Positions 10,937 through 21,541 of a DNA stretch of 64,000 nucleotides are shown here, piece by piece. The stretch's first letter is position 1. The number at the start of each line of letters is the position of its first letter. The notes under the pieces are model-generated. The model did no database searches and was not told the DNA's origin. It worked only from the letters and a program-made list of their open reading frames with translations. Source of the stretch: Nioella halotolerans (GTDB taxonomy: Bacteria > Pseudomonadota > Alphaproteobacteria > Rhodobacterales > Rhodobacteraceae); the NCBI GenBank assembly GCA_003428585.1, contig QVQC01000053.1, forward strand, positions 1-64,000, given 5' to 3'. The translations under genes and the position numbers were made by a program.

Positions 10937-11812
10937 ATGGACATTCGGAAGATCGGCATCGTCGGCGCGGGCCAGATGGGCAACGGCATCGCCCATGTCT
11001 GCGCCCTTGCCGGTTACGACGTTGTCATGAACGACGTATCGCAGGACAGCCTCGACAAGGCGTTGGCCCTGATCGACCGCAATATCGAACGCCAGGTCAG
11101 CAAGGGTCGGATCACGGCCGGGGACAAGTCCGCGGCGATGGCGCGCATCACCACAACGCTGACGCTTGCCGATCTCGGGCCGAGCGACCTGATCATCGAG
11201 GCCGCGACAGAGCGCGAGACCGTCAAGCAGGCGATCTTCGAGGACCTGCTGCCGCATCTCAAGCCCGAAACCATCCTGACCTCGAACACCTCGTCGATCT
11301 CGATCACCCGGCTGGCCAGCCGCACCGACCGGCCCGAAAGATTCATGGGGTTCCACTTCATGAACCCGGTGCCGGTGATGCAACTGGTCGAACTGATCCG
11401 CGGCATCGCCACCGACGAGGCCACGTTCAAGGCCTGCAAGTCGGTGGTTGACCGGCTTGGCAAGACCGCCGCATCGGCAGAGGATTTCCCGGCCTTCATC
11501 GTCAACCGCATCCTGATGCCGATGATCAACGAGGCGGTCTATACGCTTTACGAAGGGGTCGGCAACGTGAAGTCCATCGACGAGGCGCTGAAGCTGGGCG
11601 CCAATCATCCGATGGGGCCGCTGGAACTGGCCGATTTCATCGGGCTCGACACCTGCCTTGCGATCATGAACGTGCTGCATGACGGGCTGGCCGATACCAA
11701 GTATCGCCCCTGCCCGCTGCTGACCAAGTATGTCGAGGCCGGCTGGCTGGGCCGCAAGACAGAACGCGGGTTCTACGATTATCGCGGCGAGGTGCCTGTC
11801 CCGACGCGCTGA
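10937..11812 (+). CDS. hbd: 3-hydroxybutyryl-CoA dehydrogenase
   Basis: 291 residues. The enzyme interconverts acetoacetyl-CoA and 3-hydroxybutyryl-CoA with NAD(P)H. GAGQMGNG (9-16) is the Rossmann GxGxxG; SNTSSISITRLA and FMGFHFMNPVPVM carry the catalytic Ser/His/Asn environment; the C-terminal domain has GANHPMGPLELADFIGLD and ends in the WLGRKTERGFYDY motif. Length is typical of the stand-alone enzyme. GAAGGAG precedes the ATG. With EtfAB just upstream and Mcd further on, it fits crotonyl-CoA and ethylmalonyl-CoA metabolism or polyhydroxybutyrate turnover. Confidence 0.95.
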   Translation: MDIRKIGIVGAGQMGNGIAHVCALAGYDVVMNDVSQDSLDKALALIDRNIERQVSKGRITAGDKSAAMARITTTLTLADLGPSDLIIEAATERETVKQAIFEDLLPHLKPETILTSNTSSISITRLASRTDRPERFMGFHFMNPVPVMQLVELIRGIATDEATFKACKSVVDRLGKTAASAEDFPAFIVNRILMPMINEAVYTLYEGVGNVKSIDEALKLGANHPMGPLELADFIGLDTCLAIMNVLHDGLADTKYRPCPLLTKYVEAGWLGRKTERGFYDYRGEVPVPTR

Positions 11813-11821
11813 GCCACGACG

Positions 11822-12685
11822 TCAGAACTGCCGGTCGGGGTCGTCTTTCAAGGCCAGCGTATGCGCGCGCAGGTCCGCCACGAACTTGCGCGGCGTCTTG
11901 ATCGGGTCTTCCCAGCGGTCGGGCGTGATGGCCGGGCCGATCACAGGCGCCTGCGGCTTGTCGAAGCTTTTCACCACCTCGTGCAGCAGCAATCCCTGCC
12001 GCAGCGCGGGCGAAATGCGGTTGGCGATCTGGTAGGCACGCGAATTGGTGCCCCTGAAATAGCAGGGCACGATCGTGGCGCCGGACTTGCGGATCATCTT
12101 GGCGGTGAACACGTTCCATTCCGCCTCGATCACCGGGCCGAACGCGGTTTGCGAGGTGGCGACCACGCCCGACGGGAACAGCGCGATGAGACCCTTCTTT
12201 TCCAGATGCGCCATGGCCTCGCCGCGCATGCGCATCATCTCGGCCTGCGCGTCGGGTTGATGCGGGAACGGCACGGGAATCATGTAGCTGGCCGCGCTTT
12301 CGTCGATCCCGGTCAGCAAAGAGCGCGTCAGGATGCGGTAATCATTGCGGCGCCGCCCGATCAGGTCGGCCAGGATCATCCCGTCGACCAGCCCGTGCGG
12401 GTGGTTGGCCACGAAAACCACCGGCCCCTCGGCGGGGATACGCGCCAGTTGCGCGTCGGGAGTCAGCAGGTCTATCCCCATCGCTTTCATCGTCGCCGGC
12501 CAGAAGGCCTGCCCCTTGGGCGTGCCCATGCGCTCGAATTGGCGCACCCGGCGGATGATGGTGATCTTGCCGGTCAGCCATTCCATCGCGCGGATCACCG
12601 TTGCCCGAAACCGCGAATCGAAAGAATTCGCATAGGTCAGGCTGCGCCGGTCATAGACCGTCGGTTGCTGGTGCTGTCCCTGCAT
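11822..12685 (-). CDS. 1-acyl-glycerol-3-phosphate acyltransferase-like protein (PlsC family)
   Basis: 287 residues. The catalytic block NHPHGLVDG (94-102) is the variant of the PlsC motif seen in hemolysin-like and lysolipid acyltransferases, followed by the FPSGVVATS loop, the acceptor-binding region. Arg-rich surroundings suggest peripheral membrane attachment without strong membrane helices. It would acylate a lysolipid or related acceptor; the exact acceptor cannot be named. Start ATG 12685 (AGGA upstream) is chosen over a TTG at 12730. It converges with hbd, 9 bases apart. Confidence 0.82.
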   Translation of the reverse strand: MQGQHQQPTVYDRRSLTYANSFDSRFRATVIRAMEWLTGKITIIRRVRQFERMGTPKGQAFWPATMKAMGIDLLTPDAQLARIPAEGPVVFVANHPHGLVDGMILADLIGRRRNDYRILTRSLLTGIDESAASYMIPVPFPHQPDAQAEMMRMRGEAMAHLEKKGLIALFPSGVVATSQTAFGPVIEAEWNVFTAKMIRKSGATIVPCYFRGTNSRAYQIANRISPALRQGLLLHEVVKSFDKPQAPVIGPAITPDRWEDPIKTPRKFVADLRAHTLALKDDPDRQF

Positions 12686-12763
12686 GGGCCGGTCCTGTCG
12701 CCGATTATTGGGCGTTGTGACGTCGGTCAACGGTTCCCTACCCCCGTTTGCAACCCGCTCAGA

Positions 12764-13042
12764 CTACATGCCTTCGTCGAATTTGTCTGCCACCAGTTGC
12801 GCCAGTGCATCCATCAGGTCCGACGCTTGCGGCCCGCTGGTCCGGACCTCAATAGTGGTTCCCTGCGACGCTGCCAACATCAAAAGCCCCATGATGGAAT
12901 CACCGGCGGCGCTCAGCCCATCCTTGCTTACGGTTGCCGTTGCGTCATGGGCCTCGACCAGCTCCACGAACTTGGCCGAGGCCCGCGCGTGCAGCCCTTT
13001 CACGTTCGTGATCTTGAGGCTGCGCGTGTGTTCCGTGCTCAT
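12764..13042 (-). CDS. ptsH: Phosphocarrier protein HPr
   Basis: 92 residues. LHARASAKFVELV contains His18, the PEP-dependent phosphorylation site, and DSIMGLLMLAA contains Ser49, the HprK-dependent site. Together with the downstream-encoded EIIA, RapZ and HprK it forms a regulatory phosphotransferase chain; no sugar permease is linked, which is usual in alphaproteobacteria. Its ATG overlaps the EIIA stop by four bases (ATGA). Last gene of the minus-strand cluster. Confidence 0.96.
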   Translation of the reverse strand: MSTEHTRSLKITNVKGLHARASAKFVELVEAHDATATVSKDGLSAAGDSIMGLLMLAASQGTTIEVRTSGPQASDLMDALAQLVADKFDEGM

Positions 13043-13431
13043 TCCGGCGCTCCGTCGAAACTGTTGATGTAGCGCCGGCCGGCCTCGGTGGCGCGGGCCA
13101 CCGCTTCCTCGACCGGCAGGCTGCGCGACTTGGCCAGCTTGACCAGCATCGGCAGGTTGACCCCGGTCAGGATCTTGCGGTTCGACGGGCGGCAGGCGCG
13201 CAGCGACAGGTTGGAGGGTGATCCGCCGAACATATCGGTCACCACGACCACGCCCGAACCGTCATCCACCGCATCGGCCGCGTCGCAGATCTCCCGCTGG
13301 CGGCGGCCGCGGTCATCTTCCGGCCCGATGGCGATCGACAGGATGCCGGCCTGCCGGCCGACCACATGCTCGACGGCTCTGTGCAATTCGCGGGCCAGCC
13401 CCCCATGTGCGACGATCACGATGCCGATCAA
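13039..13431 (-). CDS. PTS EIIA component, mannose family
   Basis: 130 residues. MIGIVIVAHGGLARE has the phosphorylatable His, and VVVVTDMFGGSPSNL is the typical EIIA-Man core. It accepts phosphate from HPr but no EIIB/C/D genes accompany it, so it acts in regulation. The start is a TTG at 13431 with GGGGAA upstream, giving the family N-terminus; a GTG at 13461 would overlap rapZ and has no ribosome-binding site. Stop overlaps the HPr start by four bases. Confidence 0.9.
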   Translation of the reverse strand: MIGIVIVAHGGLARELHRAVEHVVGRQAGILSIAIGPEDDRGRRQREICDAADAVDDGSGVVVVTDMFGGSPSNLSLRACRPSNRKILTGVNLPMLVKLAKSRSLPVEEAVARATEAGRRYINSFDGAPE

Positions 13432-13450
13432 AACCTGTTTCCCCGGGTCG

Positions 13451-14350
13451 CTACGGCGCACGGGCCACGGCCCGGCGCTCTATCTCCCTGTGTCTCTTAG
13501 ACACCTGCCATCCGGCGCACGCAAGGTGCGCCGCCAGTTTTTCGGTCATGGCCACGGATCGGTGTTGCCCGCCAGTGCAGCCGAAGGCCACGGTCAGATG
13601 CGCCTTGCCCTCCTCGCCATAGGCGGGCAGCAGGGTTTCAAGAAGCTGCGTGACCTGCGCAAGGAACGGCGCGAAGCGGTCATCGCCGGCGATGTGATCG
13701 GCCACCGCCGCGTTGCGCCCGTCAAGCGGGCGCAGGGCGGGGTCCCAATGCGGGTTGCGCAAGAAGCGGCAGTCAAAGACGAGGTCGGCGCCCGTCGGCA
13801 GGCCCCGCTTGTAGCTGAAGGATTCGACGGACAGCGCCAGTTTCTGCCCGCTCGGGGCGAACCAGCGCTGCATCTCTGCGCGCAACTCGTGCGGCGTCAT
13901 CTCGCTGGTGTCAATCAGGATGCCCGCCCGCGCGCGCACCGGCGCCAGCAGATCGCGTTCCAGTTCGATCCCGAGGAGCGGTCGATCCTCGGGGGCCAGC
14001 GGGTGCCGACGGCGGGTTTCGGAAAAGCGGCGCACCAGCACGTCGGCCCTGCAATCGAGATAGACGAGGTCGGCAAGGACCGCGGGATCTGCCACCAGCC
14101 GGTCCACCGCGCCGATCAGCGCCTGCGCGCTGTAATCGCGGTTCCGCGGGTCGGTGCCAAGCGCCAGCGGCCGCGTCGGCGGCGGCCCGTCGAGCAGCCG
14201 GGGCAGCAGGCTGAGCGGCAGGTTGTCGATCGCCTCATATCCCAGATCCTCCAGCGCGTGGATCGCGGTGGACCGCCCCGCCCCTGAAGGTCCGGAGACG
14301 AACACGACGCGCGCCGCATCGTCGGGGGTCATGTCATCTTCATGTTCCAT
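13451..14350 (-). CDS. rapZ: RNase adapter protein RapZ
   Basis: 299 residues. [20 protein letters not shown] is the Walker A region and [10 protein letters not shown] follows as in all RapZ/YvcJ proteins; the C-terminal half has the [13 protein letters not shown] motif used in GlcN6P/RNA-linked signalling in enterobacteria. The usual P-loop Lys is Arg here. In E. coli RapZ directs RNase E to GlmZ; in alphaproteobacteria the role is less clear, but it is always next to HPr kinase. It lies 9 bases after hprK in the same direction. Confidence 0.95.
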   Translation of the reverse strand: MEHEDDMTPDDAARVVFVSGPSGAGRSTAIHALEDLGYEAIDNLPLSLLPRLLDGPPPTRPLALGTDPRNRDYSAQALIGAVDRLVADPAVLADLVYLDCRADVLVRRFSETRRRHPLAPEDRPLLGIELERDLLAPVRARAGILIDTSEMTPHELRAEMQRWFAPSGQKLALSVESFSYKRGLPTGADLVFDCRFLRNPHWDPALRPLDGRNAAVADHIAGDDRFAPFLAQVTQLLETLLPAYGEEGKAHLTVAFGCTGGQHRSVAMTEKLAAHLACAGWQVSKRHREIERRAVARAP

Positions 14351-14359
14351 TTGCGTGCC

Positions 14360-14821
14360 TCAAGCCTCGCGTCCGTGGCGGGTATACTGGCGGATCGCCT
14401 GTGCCAGAAATGGGTGACCGGCGCCAAGGATCAATGGCACCGGGCCGCCGGGCGTGGCCGCCATGCGCCGCGGCGGCAGGCGCTCGGCCTCGGGGCGCGA
14501 CAGGTCCACCGTCAAGGCCAGCGGCGCCTCCGCCACCGGATCGGCGCGCAACAGCCCGACGCCACGCGCCTCGATCAGCGGCGGCGCGGCGTCGGGCCGA
14601 GAAATCCGACCGTCGTCGGACAGGAGCACCCCGTCATCGCAGACCAGTCGCCCGCCAAGCCCCATGAGGTCCAGCGCCAGCCGCGACTTGCCACTGCCAG
14701 CGGGGCCGAGGATCAGCACCCCCAGCCCGTCCATCGCCACACCCGTCGCGCGGCAAAAGAAACGCCCGTCCGGGGCGGCCTCGCCATGATCGCGCAGGCA
14801 GGGATCCGCCGGCCGTGTCAT
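14360..14821 (-). CDS. hprK: HPr kinase/phosphorylase, short alphaproteobacterial form
   Basis: 153 residues, about half the size of the Gram-positive enzyme because the N-terminal domain is absent. LILGPAGSGKSRLALDLM is the P-loop, LVCDDGVLL the catalytic Asp region, and IEARGVGLLR the HPr-contact loop. It phosphorylates HPr on the regulatory serine. It sits between chvG (3 bases) and rapZ (9 bases), so two-component and PTS signalling are co-transcribed. Confidence 0.94.
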   Translation of the reverse strand: MTRPADPCLRDHGEAAPDGRFFCRATGVAMDGLGVLILGPAGSGKSRLALDLMGLGGRLVCDDGVLLSDDGRISRPDAAPPLIEARGVGLLRADPVAEAPLALTVDLSRPEAERLPPRRMAATPGGPVPLILGAGHPFLAQAIRQYTRHGREA

Positions 14822-14824
14822 CGC

Positions 14825-16558
14825 TCAGAGCGGAAGGCCGACCACGAAGCGCGCGCCCTGCGGATCGGAGGTGATGTCAGCCTCGGTCGGACGGATGTTC
14901 TCGGCCCAGATCACGCCGCCATGCGCCTCGACGATCTGCTTGGAGATCGCCAGCCCAAGGCCGGAATGGTCGCCGAACTGCTGTTGCGGCCGTTCGGAAT
15001 AGAACCGGTTGAACACCTTGGTCAGCGCCTCCTCTGGGATACCGGGGCCGGTATCCTCGACCACGACCAGAACCCGGTTCTCGCGCTGCCGGGCCCAGAC
15101 ACGCACCGCGTCGCCCGCCTCGCAGAACGACAGCGCGTTCGTGATCAGGTTGACGAAAACCTGCGCCAGCCGCCCTTCCAGCCCGTGGATCATCACCGGT
15201 TCCTGCGGCAGGTCCGAGATGAACTCGACATCCTGCTTGGCGGCCTCCTCGGCATGGAACTGGGTGAGGTTGGAAAGCATGTGGATCAGGTTGAACTCGT
15301 CCTCTTCCTCCTTGACCAGTTCCGCGTCCAGCCGCGAGGCGTTGGAGATATCCGATACAAGCCGATCGAGGCGACGCACGTCATGGTCGATCACGTCCAG
15401 AAGCCGCGTGCGCTGATCCTCTGTCTTGGCCATGCGCAGCGTGCCCACCGCCGATCGCAACGAGGCCAGCGGATTCTTCACCTCGTGCGCCACGTCGGAC
15501 GCGAATTGTTCGTTGCCGTCGATCCGGTCGTAAAGCGCACCGACCATGCCGCGCAGCGCGCCCGACAAGCGCCCGATCTCGTCCGGGCGCCCCGTCAGAT
15601 CGGGAATGCGCACGCGGGTCGGGCTCATCTTGCGGGCGTTCTTGTCGCGCCCCAGTTCCGCCGCCGCCGACAGGTCGGAAAGCGGGTTGGCGATGGTCGA
15701 GGCTAGCACGAGGCTGAGCCCGATGGACACCAGAAGCGCCACGAAGAACATTTGCAGGATCTGTTCGCGTTCGGTGCGCACGAGCTGGTTGACCTCGCCG
15801 CCGGCCGTTGCGACCGCGACCACGCCAAGGATGCCCGTCGCCCCCTCGATCGGCGAAGCGGCAAGGTAGATCTGGCCCATCTCGCCATTGCCGCCATCCA
15901 CGACGGTGAGGCCGGTCAGCGCCTCGGCCACCAGCGCCCGGGCCTGCGCTTCAGGGCTTGGCGGGGTGGCTTCCGGCCGCTCACCCGAGGTCAGCAGCCC
16001 GGCGATCCCGTCCCAGACCGAATTCAGGAACTCGGTGATGACCAGCGACCGGCCGTCGCCTTCATCGATCCCGGCAACTGGCCGCGCCGGGGTGGTTTCG
16101 GTTTCCGCGCTGGAGGCAACCAGCGTTTCGTTGGGGGCAAAGACGAACACGTCCATCCCGTCCTGCAGCCCCACGCGCGACAGGACATCCACCGGGTCGA
16201 TGCCGTCGCCCGTCAGCAAGTTGGCCGGGGCGGTGCGCGGCAGGCTGGCCTCGAACACCTCGGCCACAAGCTGCGCTTCGACCGCCAGCGCGCGTTCGCG
16301 CTGGTAAACGAGGCTTTCGCGGAACGGGTTGAGGAACAAGACCCCGGCCACCAGCACGACCAACGCCAGAAGGTTGAACAGGATGATCTTGCGCGCCAGC
16401 GGCGATCGGTTGAGCGACAACAGCCCGCGCCGCGCGCGCGCATCGCGCAACTCGACCTCGACCGCCCCGGCGGGACGGTCCCAGTCCTCGCCCAGAACGA
16501 TCTGGCCGTCGCGGTGGTTGCGCCGTTCGTTCGGACCGATGTCGGAGGCCAGCGTCAT
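14825..16558 (-). CDS. chvG: Sensor histidine kinase ChvG
   Basis: 577 residues. One membrane helix near 57-80 and a second near 290 bracket a periplasmic sensor domain; HAMP linker, then the dimerisation helix with His358 in SDVAHEVKNPLASLRSA, then the ATPase with DTGPGIPEE and GDHSGLGLAISKQIVEAHGG. ChvG/ExoS kinases respond to acidity or envelope state through ChvI in rhizobia. The ATG abuts the chvI stop directly. The location next to hprK, HPr and pckA is the conserved alphaproteobacterial arrangement. Confidence 0.95.
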   Translation of the reverse strand: MTLASDIGPNERRNHRDGQIVLGEDWDRPAGAVEVELRDARARRGLLSLNRSPLARKIILFNLLALVVLVAGVLFLNPFRESLVYQRERALAVEAQLVAEVFEASLPRTAPANLLTGDGIDPVDVLSRVGLQDGMDVFVFAPNETLVASSAETETTPARPVAGIDEGDGRSLVITEFLNSVWDGIAGLLTSGERPEATPPSPEAQARALVAEALTGLTVVDGGNGEMGQIYLAASPIEGATGILGVVAVATAGGEVNQLVRTEREQILQMFFVALLVSIGLSLVLASTIANPLSDLSAAAELGRDKNARKMSPTRVRIPDLTGRPDEIGRLSGALRGMVGALYDRIDGNEQFASDVAHEVKNPLASLRSAVGTLRMAKTEDQRTRLLDVIDHDVRRLDRLVSDISNASRLDAELVKEEEDEFNLIHMLSNLTQFHAEEAAKQDVEFISDLPQEPVMIHGLEGRLAQVFVNLITNALSFCEAGDAVRVWARQRENRVLVVVEDTGPGIPEEALTKVFNRFYSERPQQQFGDHSGLGLAISKQIVEAHGGVIWAENIRPTEADITSDPQGARFVVGLPL

Positions 16559-17260
16559 CTACTCTTCGTTATATCTGTAGCCGATCCCGTAGAGCGTTTC
16601 GATGGCCGAGAAATCCTGGTCCACCTCGCGCATCTTCTTGCGCAGCCGCTTGATGTGGCTGTCGATGGTGCGGTCGTCGACATAGACCTGTTCGTCATAG
16701 GCCACGTCCATCAACTGGTCGCGGCTTTTCACGAAGCCGGGACGTTGCGCCAGCGCCTGAAGCAACAAGAACTCCGTCACGGTCAGTGACACGTCCTGCC
16801 CTTTCCATGTGACCGCGTGGCGCAGCGGGTCCATCGACAGCGGGCCGCGCACCATGACCTGGCTTTCCTCCGGCGTGTCGCCGGCATCCGAGGCGATGGC
16901 GTCCTGACGCCGCAGGATGGAACGAATGCGTTCCACCAGCAGGCGCTGCGAAAACGGCTTTCGCACGTAATCGTCCGCGCCCATCCGCAGGCCCATCAGC
17001 TCGTCGATCTCGTCATCCTTGGAGGTCAGGAAGATCACGGGAATCCCGCTTTTCTGGCGCAGGCGCTGCAAAAGGTCCATGCCGTCCATCCGCGGCATCT
17101 TGATGTCCAGAACGGCAAGTTCCGGCATGCGACGCGAAAAGGCGTCCAGGGCCGACTGGCCGTCATGATATGTCTCCACTTCGAAACCCTCTGCTTCCAG
17201 GGTCATCGAAACGGAGGTCAGGATATTTCTGTCGTCATCGACGAGTGCGATCCTCGACAT
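16559..17260 (-). CDS. chvI: Response regulator ChvI
   Basis: 233 residues. Receiver domain with acidic pocket LVDDD (7-11), phospho-acceptor Asp52 in [13 protein letters not shown] and Lys in FLTSKDDE; C-terminal OmpR-type winged helix with [19 protein letters not shown] recognition helix. Partner of ChvG. Transcribed divergently from pckA over 317 bases, which agrees with ChvI-linked control of gluconeogenesis described in rhizobia. Confidence 0.96.
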   Translation of the reverse strand: MSRIALVDDDRNILTSVSMTLEAEGFEVETYHDGQSALDAFSRRMPELAVLDIKMPRMDGMDLLQRLRQKSGIPVIFLTSKDDEIDELMGLRMGADDYVRKPFSQRLLVERIRSILRRQDAIASDAGDTPEESQVMVRGPLSMDPLRHAVTWKGQDVSLTVTEFLLLQALAQRPGFVKSRDQLMDVAYDEQVYVDDRTIDSHIKRLRKKMREVDQDFSAIETLYGIGYRYNEE

Positions 17261-17577
17261 GCTACTATGTCCTTATTCTGCCCGATTTGCTTTGCTTTTT
17301 TGCCATACTCCTACATTTCACGCTTTCGAATCAATCTCTAACTTGTCATGCGCAGACGATTCGCCCCTTTCACTGTTGCCGAATTCCTACCAAGGGTCTG
17401 TTAAGGCAGCGCTAACAAGCCGGCGCCGGGCCAAGTTGGTTGCGCTAACTGTGCGATTGCGTCCTGTTCTTCGCTGAAAACGGCATGTTATAGGAGCGTT
17501 ACACGGACGGCGCCGCCGTCCCTTGCACCTCGTGTTTCACCCATGATGCCGGACGCCCCGGCGCAGGAGCTTGCAGA
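17261..17577. promoter_or_regulatory. chvI-pckA divergent control region
   Basis: Unusually AT-rich for this chromosome at 17261-17400, as expected for back-to-back promoters. GCGCTAAC occurs at 17409-17416 and again at 17442-17449, exactly 33 bases (three helical turns) apart, flanking a GGCGCC palindrome. This looks like a repressor or activator site for pckA. The regulator is not identified. Confidence 0.5.
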
Positions 17578-19176
<1,599 letters not shown>

Positions 19177-19197
19177 TCGCGCCGGCGCACAAATTCT

Positions 19198-19232
19198 GCG
19201 ACGCACCCCGGGGCCAGCCCGGGGTGCGTCGC
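19198..19232 (+). terminator. Terminator hairpin after pckA
   Basis: A perfect 15-bp stem (19198-19212 with 19218-19232) and a 5-base loop GCCAG, 21 bases after the pckA stop. There is no T-run, so it may act as a rho-assisted or mRNA-stabilising structure. Confidence 0.75.
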
Positions 19233-19253
19233 TTCCGGAACAATGCTCGCCGT

Positions 19254-19502
19254 TCAGTCGTACCATGTCCCCTGTTTTATAACCTGAAACCGGGTGCAAC
19301 GCTCATTGGCGACTTCGTCTTTGGCGTTTCGGAACCTCACGACCAAGCCTTCTTCCGCATGGGGTGAAATAACGATCACGCGATCCAGGTTGATAAAACG
19401 CACGGTGCCATCCGGCCTTTCGATCTTAAGCAAACTCTGATCTCCAATATTGTATGCTGGACTGCAAGTCTGCACCTTGCCCGCTTTCCCTTGGCTCTTC
19501 AA
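19254..19502 (-). CDS. Small hypothetical protein
   Basis: Up to 82 residues from a TTG at 19502 (a GTG at 19475 is the alternative). The composition is less GC-rich than its neighbours. YNIGDQSLLKIERPDGTVRF, VIVISPHAEEGLVVRF and CTRFQVIKQGTW read like a small beta-rich domain with alternating hydrophobic residues. No family is recognised and no good ribosome-binding site is seen. It lies alone between the pckA hairpin and the TauD gene. It may be a recently acquired or poorly conserved gene. Confidence 0.45.
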   Translation of the reverse strand: MKSQGKAGKVQTCSPAYNIGDQSLLKIERPDGTVRFINLDRVIVISPHAEEGLVVRFRNAKDEVANERCTRFQVIKQGTWYD

Positions 19503-19598
19503 CCGAACTGCCGGAAGTGACGATCGTATCGGCAGCCTCAGATAACGGGGGCGCCCGGAAAATTCCGGCCTTAGCCGTCACGTCATGCAAGACACCGC

Positions 19599-20657
19599 TC
19601 AATCCAGCGGCGCGGTCAGTCTTGTGCCCGGCACGATGATGCCACCCCGGTTGCCCACCTCGATGCTGCCGTAGCGTTCGGCGAAACAGGGGGGCAGGTC
19701 CCGGTCCCCCGGCAGCGACAGCCAAAGCCGCAGCAGGTGGCGCCGCCGATCCGGCTGCGGCCAATCGGTGAACCCCGTGCGGTCATGCAACTGCGCGTGG
19801 TTGTAGACGAACTGCATGTCGCCGGGCTCCAACCGCATCCGGAAGTGCAGGTCCGGGTCGTTGGCCAGCGCATCGAACATATCCAGCGCCTCGACATGCG
19901 CCGGGGTCAGTCGCATCGCCTCGTCGAACCGCTGCGCGCTGTCGATATATTGCCGTTGGTAGAACACCGTCAGCTTGCCGTCATGCCAACTCAACGGCGG
20001 GATCTCCATCCACGGTTTCATGCCCTCCGGCACCTCGCCGCGCCGGTCCGTGGCGATGGGGTCGAAGAGCCGTTCCAGCAGGTCGGGCCGTTCCGCCCGC
20101 ATCCGGTTGTAGATCGACTCGGCACTGACAAGCAGGCTGTCGCCCCCCTCCTTGGCATTGCGGATGCACAGCAACCCCACGACGTCCGCGCTGTCGGTAT
20201 GGAATGTCTGCCGCGCCGCCGTCTGGTAGATCCGCGTGTTCGGGTCATCGGCATCCGCGCCCACGTTGCGCACATGGCCCAGAACATGCCCCGCCGCGTT
20301 CTGTGACCTTGCGCTGCCAATATGCGCCCCGATGCCGCAAAAGATCGTCGCCGCCGTCTTCTGGTCGTAGCGCGCGATCGGCAAGCCCCGGATCACCTCG
20401 ACCCCCGCACCGCTGCGCAGCGTGTCCTGTAACGCCGCCACGTGCCCCGCGAACGTCCCAAGCGGAAAATCCGCCGCCGTGATCTGCCCAAGGTCCTTGC
20501 CCAGCGCAAGAAAATGCGCCGCCCCGTGCTCCAGATCGGCGATGTCGGCCTCGGTCAGGGTATACAGCCAGCGCTCGGGCCGCGCCGCCATCTCGGCCCC
20601 GGTCCATGCGCCGGGACCGTCGATTCGCCCGGGCAACTCTTGCAAGGTGTCGTGCAT
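19599..20657 (-). CDS. TauD/TfdA-family Fe(II)/2-oxoglutarate dioxygenase
   Basis: 352 residues from ATG 20657, preceded by GGGAGGA. HTD at 153-155 gives the first His and the Asp iron ligands, His291 in QLHDRTGF the third, and an Arg near 309 the oxoglutarate carboxylate contact. This is the TauD/gamma-butyrobetaine hydroxylase-like fold. Substrate not determinable. It lies 29 bases downstream of a TauE/SafE exporter on the same strand, which hints at organosulfonate or similar metabolism, but that is only inference. Confidence 0.86.
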   Translation of the reverse strand: MHDTLQELPGRIDGPGAWTGAEMAARPERWLYTLTEADIADLEHGAAHFLALGKDLGQITAADFPLGTFAGHVAALQDTLRSGAGVEVIRGLPIARYDQKTAATIFCGIGAHIGSARSQNAAGHVLGHVRNVGADADDPNTRIYQTAARQTFHTDSADVVGLLCIRNAKEGGDSLLVSAESIYNRMRAERPDLLERLFDPIATDRRGEVPEGMKPWMEIPPLSWHDGKLTVFYQRQYIDSAQRFDEAMRLTPAHVEALDMFDALANDPDLHFRMRLEPGDMQFVYNHAQLHDRTGFTDWPQPDRRRHLLRLWLSLPGDRDLPPCFAERYGSIEVGNRGGIIVPGTRLTAPLD

Positions 20658-20686
20658 CTGTTCGTCCTCCCTTTCAGGGCGGCAGG

Positions 20687-21457
20687 TCACACGAAAATCG
20701 CCCGCCGCACAAGGTTCAGCCCGGCAAGCAGCAGAACAACCAGCGTCGCGCGCAGGAACTGCGCCCGGTTCATCCGGTCCTGCAGACGAAAGCCCAGCCA
20801 CATCCCCGCCGCCGCCGGCAGCAGCATCAACGCCGACAACGGTATCGTATCGGCATTCAGCACCCCCGACCGCAGATGCGCCCCGAACAGCAGCACGTTG
20901 CCAAGGAAGTACATCATCCCCTGCACCCGCACCTGTTCGGCCTTCTGCGTGTCGCGCGAGATCAGGTAAGCCACCGTCGGCGGCCCGAATACCGCCGAGA
21001 ACCCGCCAAGGATACCCGCCAACCCGCCGAACAGCACGGTGGCCACGCCTCGCCGGTGCGCCGGCACCCGGATCGGCACGCCGGCAAGCTGCAAAGCGGA
21101 ATAGACCACCACCGGCCCGCCGATAATGGCGAAGAAGGCCCATTGCGGCACCGCCAGAACGAATTGCGCCGTGACCGCCATCACCGCCAGCCCGATGGCC
21201 ATGAACGGCCAGTGCCCGCGCAGTGACAGCGCCGCCGCCGCCAGCCCCTGCCGGAACGCCTGCCACATGTTGGTCAGCGCCGCCGGCAGCAACAAGGCGG
21301 CCAGCGCGATCTCGGGCGGCAGGAGCGCGCCAAGGCCCGAGATCATGACCAGCGGCAGCGCGAAGCCCACCACGCCCTTGACCACCCCACCGAAGAACGT
21401 GATCGCCATGGCCGCCGCCAGCACCAGCCCCGGCATGGTCTCCAGCACCGCTCCCAT
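20687..21457 (-). CDS. TauE/SafE-family sulfite/anion exporter
   Basis: 256 residues and about eight membrane helices. FFGGVVKGVVGFALPLVMI near the N-terminus and LAGILGGFSAVFGPPTVAYL in the second half are the paired repeats of the TauE/SafE (DUF81) family. These transporters export sulfite, sulfoacetate or similar anions. Start ATG 21457 has AGGAGGG 7 bases upstream; longer starts run into an intergenic repeat. Probably co-transcribed with the TauD-like gene. Confidence 0.85.
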   Translation of the reverse strand: MGAVLETMPGLVLAAAMAITFFGGVVKGVVGFALPLVMISGLGALLPPEIALAALLLPAALTNMWQAFRQGLAAAALSLRGHWPFMAIGLAVMAVTAQFVLAVPQWAFFAIIGGPVVVYSALQLAGVPIRVPAHRRGVATVLFGGLAGILGGFSAVFGPPTVAYLISRDTQKAEQVRVQGMMYFLGNVLLFGAHLRSGVLNADTIPLSALMLLPAAAGMWLGFRLQDRMNRAQFLRATLVVLLLAGLNLVRRAIFV

Positions 21458-21541
21458 CAGGCCCTCCTGTTGCCGTCCCGTCCCTCTACCCCGACAGGCC
21501 TGCCCCCGCATCGAAAATCGCCGCAACGCGCCCGTCTCGTC

